From Rickettsiales bacterium (GTDB taxonomy: Bacteria; Pseudomonadota; Alphaproteobacteria; Rickettsiales; CANDYO01): a stretch of DNA of 5,255 bases. A model generated the notes under the pieces. That model saw only the letters and a list, made by a program, of their open reading frames with translations. It searched no databases and was not told where the DNA came from. Below are positions 1-5,255 of the stretch, one piece after another. Made by a program: the position numbers and the translations under genes. The stretch's first letter is position 1, and the number at the start of each line of letters is the position of its first letter. The stretch lies in contig CANDYO010000142.1 in the NCBI GenBank assembly GCA_947424995.1, forward strand, positions 1 to 5,255, in the 5' to 3' direction.

Positions 1-242
1 AGTAAGGTATTTATTACTTCTACAGCGTATGATATTTCATTTTTACTACTTTCTGATAAACCAGCTGGTATATTGGTAATTTTAAATTCTTTATTTTCAA
101 TTTTTATATTATCATTTTGTAAAAATTCTATTAATTCTGCTCTTGGAGCTTCATTAATTTTTGAAGTAATCATATCCACACCATTTAAGATATCTTGAAC
201 AACTCGATATATCATACGGTTCTTATCTTTACCTGAAAGCAT
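1..242 (-). CDS. Unrecognised protein, N-terminal part, runs off the left edge
   Basis: Reading right to left from the ATG at 242-240 gives 80 uninterrupted codons (MLSGKDKNRMIYRVVQDILN...) to the window edge, with no stop. The composition looks like real protein: a mix of charged and aliphatic residues suggesting mostly helix, with a Lys/Glu/Asn-rich stretch near residues 43-55. There is no signal peptide, membrane segment or motif I recognise, so I assign no function. The ATG is only the first ATG in this frame. The same frame stays open upstream to a TGA at 308-306, and the extra residues (ending ...YTSDKVTFVILKI) also look coding. No good Shine-Dalgarno sequence precedes the ATG. The true N-terminus may therefore lie further upstream, in the other frame described at 263-379, in which case this is a frameshifted gene. 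It is divergent from the A2M gene. A real coding frame is likely; start and intactness are uncertain. Confidence 0.5.
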   Translation of the reverse strand, partial: MLSGKDKNRMIYRVVQDILNGVDMITSKINEAPRAELIEFLQNDNIKIENKEFKITNIPAGLSESSKNEISYAVEVINTL

Positions 243-314
243 AATCTTTAATATTACAAATGTTACCTTATCACTAGTATATACAACTTTCTTAATAAAG
301 CACAGTCATTAATT

Positions 315-373
315 ACATCAATAATCCCCTTTACGTTTAGATCAGATCGTGAGAATATTATAACATCAATAAT
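315..373. repeat. 11-bp direct repeat pair upstream of the A2M gene
   Basis: The word acatcaataat occurs exactly at 315-325 and again at 363-373, offset by 48 bp. The second copy covers the end of the predicted -10 element and lies within the inverted repeat. The spacing is a multiple of three, so on the minus strand the repeat encodes the same peptide IIDV 16 codons apart. It could be a duplicated regulator half-site, an internal 16-residue protein repeat in the minus-strand frame, or coincidence in AT-rich DNA. Confidence 0.45.
336..364 (+). promoter_or_regulatory. Predicted sigma70-type promoter of the A2M gene
   Basis: A -35-like TTTAGA at 336-341 (4 of 6 to TTGACA) is followed after exactly 17 nt by a -10-like TATAAC at 359-364 (5 of 6 to TATAAT). 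Transcription would begin near 371, giving a 5' leader of about 23 nt before the ATG at 394. In AT-rich DNA such matches are common, but the optimal spacer and the position directly ahead of the only plausible start codon support it. An alternative -10, TATTAT at 356-361, overlaps. No strong Shine-Dalgarno sequence is present; CGGTG at 384-388 is the only weak candidate. Confidence 0.4.
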
Positions 374-377
374 ATTC
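353..377. promoter_or_regulatory. Perfect 9-bp inverted repeat over the promoter -10 (operator-like)
   Basis: The arm gaatattat (353-361) is the exact reverse complement of ataatattc (369-377), with a 7-nt spacer aacatca. The palindrome covers the predicted -10 element and transcription start of the A2M gene. That is where a dimeric repressor would bind, and the 25-bp span fits two half-sites about 1.5 helical turns apart. It is too far upstream of the ATG and has no T run, so it does not look like a terminator for plus-strand transcription. The arms contain only two G:C pairs in total, so any RNA hairpin would be weak. Operator function is inference. Confidence 0.4.
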
Positions 378-393
378 AAGTTACGGTGTTGTT

Positions 394-459
394 ATGAATC
401 AAATCTTACGTTTTCTGCTAATAGCTTCTTTTAGTTTTATTGCTGCTTTGGTTATTGCA
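394..459 (+). other. Sec signal peptide of the A2M protein, predicted SPase I type
   Basis: Residues 1-22 have a short N-region with one Arg (R6), a hydrophobic core from about L8 to I21, and a V-I-A end before the acidic DDTP. This fits the -3/-1 rule for signal peptidase I cleavage after A22. There is no lipobox: no Cys occurs before residue 60. ECAM and many other thioester-type bacterial A2Ms are lipoproteins, so this one is predicted to be soluble in the periplasm or exported, not anchored through an N-terminal lipid. Confidence 0.75.
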
Positions 460-3400
460 GACGATACCCCTACCGTTCAAAATGATCAGGATAAGATAAA
501 TGCAAGACTAGCCATAATGGACTATAAGTTAGATTCGATTGAAGGAAAAAACGAACTACAAATTTTGCTTTGTGATAATAAAATTCAAGAATATTGCAAC
601 TCACCTAACCGTGATTTACAATTAGATGGCAAAAAAATTACCAAAAACGTTAAAATAGAACCCTCCATAGATGGAGAGTGGCGTTTTTCAGGTAACAATA
701 TGATTATCTTTACTCCGAAAGGATATTGGCCTACCGCAACCAAATATGACGTTAATATTGATCCACAAATCTTTCCTTATTTCATCGCCTTAGAAAATTC
801 TTATTTAACCTTTAAAACTAGACCTCTTTTATCACATGTTCTAGAGATGACTTATTTACAAGATCCAACTGATTTAAATAAAAAATTGGTTCAAACTAAA
901 ATCTTGTTTAATTACCCAATCGATCTAGATTCTTTAAATAATCATATTTCAATAAACTTATCGCCTAAAAATGAAACTATCCCTTTTAGTTATAGTTTGA
1001 GTGATGACAAATTTGAGTTAAACATTATCGCTCCTATTTCATCTTTGGAAAAAGATGAACGTGTTTTATCTTTTAAATTAGAAAACGGAATTAAACCATT
1101 ATATGGCGGAGCAGATTTTAATGTAGATTTGATTAAAGAAAACGAAACACTAAGACTAAAAAATTACGGATCTCCTGATAACAAAAGAGAGATTTATTCT
1201 TTTAAAGAGCAAGTATTAATTCCAAGTCTTTTATCTTATTTGAAAGTGGAAGATATTAATTTAGCCATCATTAAAAATGATAAATATGTTCCTGAACAAT
1301 TTATTATCGTTCAAACTAATGCAGCTATAATTCCAGATGAATTGGCGAGAAATCTAGAAGTTTTTATGCTTCCTAAAGATAAACCAGCCTCTTTTGTCGG
1401 TGGCTTTGTAAAAAAAGATTATAAATGGCAAAGCCCTGCCGAAGTGACTAATGATATTATTGCTCTCAGCGAAAAAATAACCGTCGAACCGCAAGAAGTT
1501 TTAGGTTCTTCAGCATTAGTTAATAGCTTTAAACTAAGCACCACTCCTGGAAGATATTTATTAGTCAAATTAAAACAGGGAATAAAGTCAGAAGGTGGCT
1601 TTATTTTAGGCAAAGATTATACAACTATCGCCTTAGTTCCAGCGCCCCTAAGAGAAATTAAAATAATGTCTGAAGGATCTATTTTATCGTTGTCTGGAGA
1701 GAAAAAATTATCCATTTACTCTTTAGGTGTAGATAAATTACATGTAGAAATAGATAGAGTTAATTACCATGATACTAATCACTTGATTAGCCAAACATAT
1801 GCTAATGGTAGATTTCAGAATCCAGACTTTAAAAATTGGAGCTTCAATCAATATAATATCTCTCAAGTATTCGAAGAAGATATCTCTTTAAATAATCAAA
1901 ACTCCACTAGCCCTCAATATTCAAGTTTTGATTTTTCTAAATTTTTCACTAAAAAAGTTATGGCAAGCGGTGAAAATAAGGGGCTGTTTTTTATAAAGCT
2001 TTCTAATGAAGATGCACAAAAAAATAATTTAGTTCAAGATCAAAGATTCATTTTAGTAACTGACTTAGGCTTTTTAGTAAAGACTTCTCAAAATGGCAAT
2101 CAAGATGTTTTTGTAGTCTCAATCAGTAAAGGAGAGCCTGTTAAAGGCGCTAAAGTAGAAATTATTGGTCTTAATGGCGAAACTATTGCTATGGCTGTTA
2201 CTGATAAATTAGGGCATGCCACTTTACCTGATGTCAAACAATATTCTAGAGAGAAAGCTCCGACAGCTTATATAATTAGAGCCGGTAATGACTTTTCATT
2301 TATGCCTTACGGCAGAGTTGATCGACAAGTCAATTATTCTAGATTTGATACTTCTGGTATTGTAAGCTCTAGCGAAGGACTAAAAGCATATTTATTTTCT
2401 GATCGTAGTATTTACCGTCCAGGCGAAAAAATCAACATTGGCATTATTGTTAAGCAAGCTAATTGGCAAGGTGATTTTACCAATCTTCCTCTTGAGCTTG
2501 AAGTGGTTAATTCTAGAGGTCAGGTAGTTAAAAATACTAAAGTTGCCCTTAATAAAGAAGGATTTATCGATTACACCTTTAAAACCAATGATAATTCTCC
2601 CACTGGCGTCTATAACGTAAATCTATATATAACTAAAGATGCTAATACTAAAAACTCTTTAAGCAGTATGATGATTAGAGTTAGCGACTTTCTTCCTGAT
2701 CGAATGAAGATTAAATCAAGCTTTAGTATTAGTGATAAAAAATTATGGATAAAACCTGGAGATTTGAAAGCAACTATAGAACTTGCCAATCTTTATGGCA
2801 CTCCGGCAGTAAATCGTCAAGTTTCTGGAGAAATCATTTTATCACCAGCTGAATTTTCTGTTTCCGCTTATAAAAACTACCAATTCTATAGTGGCAAGCA
2901 ATCCAATAAAAGCTTCACTGATAAATTAGCTGATACTACTACTAACGAACAAGGTAAAGCGGAATTTGATTTAAATTTACAGAAATATTCAGATGCAACT
3001 TATAAGTTAAACTTTTTTGCTGAAGGCTTTGAACCAGATTCTGGCAGAGGCGTTAGAACTAATAAATCAATTATTGTCTCTAGCTTTGATTATATTATCG
3101 GCCAAAAAGCTGATGGTGATCTAAAATATATCAATCAACAATCTAATCGAATTGTAGACTTGATTGCAATTGATGGCGATGGAAATAAAATCGCAAGCCC
3201 AGAACTAGAGCTAAGCTTAAAAAAAATAAATTATATCAATAGCCTTACTAAACAAGATAATGGTAGTTATGCCTATCAATCTATACCTGTTGAAACATCA
3301 ATCTCTAAGCAAAAGATTATCATTACTAAGGATGGATATAGTTATAAACTACCTACTAAATCTATCGGTGATTATGTTAGCTCTATAACCGATCAATTTG

Positions 3401-5255
3401 GTATTTCTTATGGTGAAATAAGATTTTCAGTAATTGGTGAAGGTAACGTATCAGGTTCAATAACTAAAGATGCTACCTTAAGTCTTAAGCTTAATAAAAA
3501 TGACTATAAAGCTGGTGATGAAATCGAAGTAAATATTATTTCTCCTTATAAAGGTTATGGCCTAATTACTATTGAAACCAATAAAGTACATAGCTTTAGC
3601 TGGTTTAAAACCGAACATGATAATTCAGTACAAAAAATTAAAATCCCTAATGATTTTGAAGGTAAAGGCTATGTAAATGTTGATTTCGTTCGTTCTCTTG
3701 ATTCAAAAGAAATTTTTATGAGTCCATTCAGTTTCGCGTCTATCAGCTTTACTGCTGATATTACCAAACATGACCAAAAAATTATTCTTGATATACCGAA
3801 GCAAATTAAACCTGGTGAAAATTTAAGCGTCGGCTATAGAACCAAACAGCCTGGCAAGATAGTAATTTTTGCCGTAGATGAAGGCATTCTCTTATTTGGT
3901 AAATATAAAAACCCAGATCCAATCAATTACTTCATTAAAGATCGGGCTTTAGAAGTTGAGACTTCCCACATCTTAGATCTTCTTTTGCCAGAATTTTCTA
4001 TGCTTAGAATGAGCTCTTCTACGGGTGGAGATGGATTTAGCAATGATGGGAAAAACTTGAATCCATTTAAACGTAAAGATCAGCCTCCCGTAGCATTCTG
4101 GTCTGGAATACTTGATTCAAGCATTAATGAACAATATATAGATTTTCAAATCCCTGATTACTTCAATGGTTCAGTTAGAGTTGTTGCAGTAGCTGCAGCT
4201 GTAGATGCAATTGGCTCAAGCAATGCTACCAGCATAGTTCAAGGAGACTTGATCATTAGCCCTAATTTACCTTTATTTGTTAGCCCTAATGATGAGTTTA
4301 TGGTCCCTATAAATATTGCTAATAATGTTAGCACTTCTGGAGAAAATGCTAAAGTTAACTTAAAATTTGAAGCTAGTAATGGCTTAAGTATTATCGATGC
4401 TCCTAAAGAAATATTAGTTTCTGCAGGGAAAGATAATACTGTTAACATTAAGCTTAAGGCAACTGAAGCCCTAGGATCTGCCAAGCTTAATATAACCGCA
4501 AGCTTTGATGCTTATATCATCACCATTGAAAGCACCACTAGCGTCCGCCCTGCCCTGCCACTAATCACTAATTTAAATGCAGGCTATTCAGCTAGTAACA
4601 AAATTGCGTTAAGTGTCGATAGAGATTTATATCCTCAATTTGCTAAAGTTGATATTTCTGCATCTTCACTACCAGTGGGAATTATTACTGGCTTAAAATA
4701 CTATTTAGATAGCTATCCTTTCGGCTGTACTGAACAATTAGTAAGTAAAAATTTCCCTAATGTTACTCTTTATAATCAACCAAATTTTACTGGCTCAATG
4801 GACTTCTCCAAAACTATTGAAAATTTAGAACAAGTGTTTATTCAGCTTAGAGAAAGACAAACTTATGAAGGAGCCTTTAGCCTATGGAATAATGCTGGCG
4901 ATAGCAATGATTTCGTCTCAGTTTATACCATGCATTTTCTAACTGATGCTGCTAGTAAAAATTTAGCCGTTCCTGAAGATACTTTTAATAAGGGACTTAA
5001 CTATTTAAAAAACATGGCTAATCGATCAATTGGCTCTCTAACTGAAGCTAGAGAGAAAGCTTATGCTATTTATATTTTAACTAGAAATAATGAAATAACC
5101 ACTAACTATCTTGCCAATGTTCTTAGTTACTTAGAAACCAACCATAAAGAAACATGGAAAGATGATTTAATCGCCATATATATAGCTGCAAGCTATAAAA
5201 TGCTTCAAATGCATCCTGAAGCAGATAGCCTGCTTAACAATTTCAACTTGAGCAA
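394..5255 (+). CDS. Bacterial alpha-2-macroglobulin family protein (periplasmic protease trap), C-terminus beyond window
   Basis: A single open frame of 1620 complete codons with no stop, truncated mid-codon at the right edge. The ATG at 394 is the first ATG after an in-frame TAA at 370-372 and begins a clear Sec signal peptide (1-22). Macroglobulin-like beta domains follow. Around 110 is the WP..T.Y.V strand typical of these proteins. An MG3-type domain lies at about 552-630 (VTDLGFLVK ... KGEPVKGAKVEI). MG2 lies at about 664-755 with the signature DRSIYRPGE at 670-678, then SDFLPDR and ANLYGTPA. The bait-region domain spans about 1030-1167 and ends in FAVDEGILLFG. A candidate bait segment is at 1203-1229 and the A2M domain at about 1230-1320 (VAFWSG, IPDYFNGSVRVVAVAA). 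The thioester domain starts near 1410, with GCTEQ at 1444-1448. From family knowledge, cleavage of the bait by a protease triggers collapse and covalent capture through the Cys-Gln thioester in the periplasm. E. coli ECAM (YfhM, about 1650 residues as I recall) has its thioester near residue 1187. Here it is at 1445, so the protein is longer, perhaps about 1900 residues in all. Family call is near certain; the physiological target is unknown. Confidence 0.96.
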   Translation, partial: MNQILRFLLIASFSFIAALVIADDTPTVQNDQDKINARLAIMDYKLDSIEGKNELQILLCDNKIQEYCNSPNRDLQLDGKKITKNVKIEPSIDGEWRFSGNNMIIFTPKGYWPTATKYDVNIDPQIFPYFIALENSYLTFKTRPLLSHVLEMTYLQDPTDLNKKLVQTKILFNYPIDLDSLNNHISINLSPKNETIPFSYSLSDDKFELNIIAPISSLEKDERVLSFKLENGIKPLYGGADFNVDLIKENETLRLKNYGSPDNKREIYSFKEQVLIPSLLSYLKVEDINLAIIKNDKYVPEQFIIVQTNAAIIPDELARNLEVFMLPKDKPASFVGGFVKKDYKWQSPAEVTNDIIALSEKITVEPQEVLGSSALVNSFKLSTTPGRYLLVKLKQGIKSEGGFILGKDYTTIALVPAPLREIKIMSEGSILSLSGEKKLSIYSLGVDKLHVEIDRVNYHDTNHLISQTYANGRFQNPDFKNWSFNQYNISQVFEEDISLNNQNSTSPQYSSFDFSKFFTKKVMASGENKGLFFIKLSNEDAQKNNLVQDQRFILVTDLGFLVKTSQNGNQDVFVVSISKGEPVKGAKVEIIGLNGETIAMAVTDKLGHATLPDVKQYSREKAPTAYIIRAGNDFSFMPYGRVDRQVNYSRFDTSGIVSSSEGLKAYLFSDRSIYRPGEKINIGIIVKQANWQGDFTNLPLELEVVNSRGQVVKNTKVALNKEGFIDYTFKTNDNSPTGVYNVNLYITKDANTKNSLSSMMIRVSDFLPDRMKIKSSFSISDKKLWIKPGDLKATIELANLYGTPAVNRQVSGEIILSPAEFSVSAYKNYQFYSGKQSNKSFTDKLADTTTNEQGKAEFDLNLQKYSDATYKLNFFAEGFEPDSGRGVRTNKSIIVSSFDYIIGQKADGDLKYINQQSNRIVDLIAIDGDGNKIASPELELSLKKINYINSLTKQDNGSYAYQSIPVETSISKQKIIITKDGYSYKLPTKSIGDYVSSITDQFGISYGEIRFSVIGEGNVSGSITKDATLSLKLNKNDYKAGDEIEVNIISPYKGYGLITIETNKVHSFSWFKTEHDNSVQKIKIPNDFEGKGYVNVDFVRSLDSKEIFMSPFSFASISFTADITKHDQKIILDIPKQIKPGENLSVGYRTKQPGKIVIFAVDEGILLFGKYKNPDPINYFIKDRALEVETSHILDLLLPEFSMLRMSSSTGGDGFSNDGKNLNPFKRKDQPPVAFWSGILDSSINEQYIDFQIPDYFNGSVRVVAVAAAVDAIGSSNATSIVQGDLIISPNLPLFVSPNDEFMVPINIANNVSTSGENAKVNLKFEASNGLSIIDAPKEILVSAGKDNTVNIKLKATEALGSAKLNITASFDAYIITIESTTSVRPALPLITNLNAGYSASNKIALSVDRDLYPQFAKVDISASSLPVGIITGLKYYLDSYPFGCTEQLVSKNFPNVTLYNQPNFTGSMDFSKTIENLEQVFIQLRERQTYEGAFSLWNNAGDSNDFVSVYTMHFLTDAASKNLAVPEDTFNKGLNYLKNMANRSIGSLTEAREKAYAIYILTRNNEITTNYLANVLSYLETNHKETWKDDLIAIYIAASYKMLQMHPEADSLLNNFNLS
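4000..4080 (+). other. Candidate bait segment of the A2M protein
   Basis: Residues 1203-1229 lie between the bait-region domain and the A2M domain. They change abruptly to a flexible, Ser/Gly/Asn-rich stretch (MLRMSSSTGGDGF, then SNDGKNLNPFKRKD) with no hydrophobic strand pattern. A GGDG-like glycine-rich patch just before the conserved W..(G) of the A2M domain is typical at the exposed loop of bacterial homologues. It offers varied cleavage sites: basic (R1205, K1220, K1226-R1227-K1228), Met/Leu and Phe. Its exact limits are inferred from composition and position only. Confidence 0.45.
4726..4737 (+). other. Intact thioester motif C1445-T-E-Q1448
   Basis: The codons tgt act gaa caa encode CTEQ within YPFGCTEQL, the position of the family's C-x-E-Q motif. 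In A2Ms and complement C3/C4 the Cys thiol and the Gln side chain form a beta-cysteinyl-gamma-glutamyl thioester, which captures the protease covalently once exposed. Both reactive residues are kept here, so this is a thioester-competent A2M, unlike YfaS/MagD-type bacterial homologues that lack the cysteine. Cys1445 is the only cysteine in the protein apart from C60 and C68, which fits a need to avoid side reactions. Confidence 0.9.

Larger units (their letters stand above)
263..379 (-). pseudogene. Possible frameshifted N-terminal piece of the left-edge gene
   Basis: This minus-strand frame is open from an upstream TAA (just right of 379) to a TAA at 265-263. It can start at a TTG at 379-377 and reads LNIIDVIIFSRSDLN then VKGIIDVINDCALLRKLY. 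It overlaps the open part of the neighbouring frame (305 to 265). Restoring one A in the minus-strand AAGAAAG run (plus-strand T run 288-290) would give ...CALLRKVVYTSDKVTFVILKIMLSG when read in pieces, a smooth continuation into the 242-to-1 frame. That suggests a 1-nt deletion, a sequencing error or, less likely, programmed slippage. The alternative is that this is chance open frame in the intergenic promoter region and the gene begins at 242. There is no ribosome-binding site before the TTG, and the frame covers the A2M promoter, so confidence is low. Confidence 0.3.

Noticed and set aside
287..300. Possible small hairpin cttt...aaag as a terminator
   Set aside because: Only four base pairs, no G:C-rich stem or T tract, and it lies within the likely minus-strand coding region.
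663..676. Inverted repeat ctccat/atggag with a 2-nt spacer
   Set aside because: Inside the A2M coding frame, short, no following T run; probably chance.
1419..1613. Minus-strand 64-residue open frame
   Set aside because: It lies wholly inside the A2M gene, antisense to a continuous coding frame with family-like sequence; no start signal or recognisable motif of its own.
4239..4484. Minus-strand 81-residue open frame
   Set aside because: Antisense shadow of the A2M domain and following macroglobulin domain, where the plus-strand frame carries conserved family motifs.
1..5255. CRISPR array, tRNA, rRNA, insertion sequence or toxin-antitoxin pair
   Set aside because: No regularly spaced repeats, RNA-gene sequence, transposase motifs or small paired genes were seen; the A2M frame accounts for nearly all of the window.

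Overview
The window is AT-rich (A/T visibly dominates, with strong preference for A/T-ending codons such as TTA, AAT, AAA, ATT). It is almost entirely one very long plus-strand gene that runs off the right edge. Low GC, a long bacterial alpha-2-macroglobulin (A2M) and a degenerate-looking neighbour would suit a host-associated Gram-negative such as a Rickettsiales-type alphaproteobacterium. That assignment is inference: there is no rRNA or other taxonomic marker here.

Layout. Positions 1-379 (minus strand) hold the start of an unrecognised gene that continues off the left edge. An 80-codon piece (242 to 1) is preceded by a second open frame (379 to 263), offset by one base. Together they look like one protein interrupted by a frameshift in a short A run. 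Positions 315-393 are the upstream region of the big gene. They hold a plausible sigma70-type promoter (-35 at 336-341, -10 at 359-364), a perfect 9-bp inverted repeat (353-377) over the -10 and predicted transcription start, and an 11-bp direct repeat (315-325 and 363-373). Positions 394-5255 encode 1620 residues of an A2M-family protein with no stop. It has a Sec signal peptide, macroglobulin-type beta domains including the MG2 signature, a bait-region domain, a glycine-rich candidate bait segment, the A2M domain and the first half of the thioester domain with an intact CTEQ motif.

Function. Bacterial A2Ms are periplasmic protease traps. A protease cuts the bait, the protein changes shape, and the internal Cys-Gln thioester reacts covalently with the attacker. 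All the parts needed for that mechanism that fall inside the window are present. The protein differs from the Escherichia coli relative ECAM (YfhM) in having an ordinary cleavable signal with no lipobox cysteine, and in being clearly longer before the thioester. The main points worth a second look are the operator-like palindrome at the promoter, the frameshifted divergent neighbour, and the apparently non-lipidated, thioester-competent form of the A2M.
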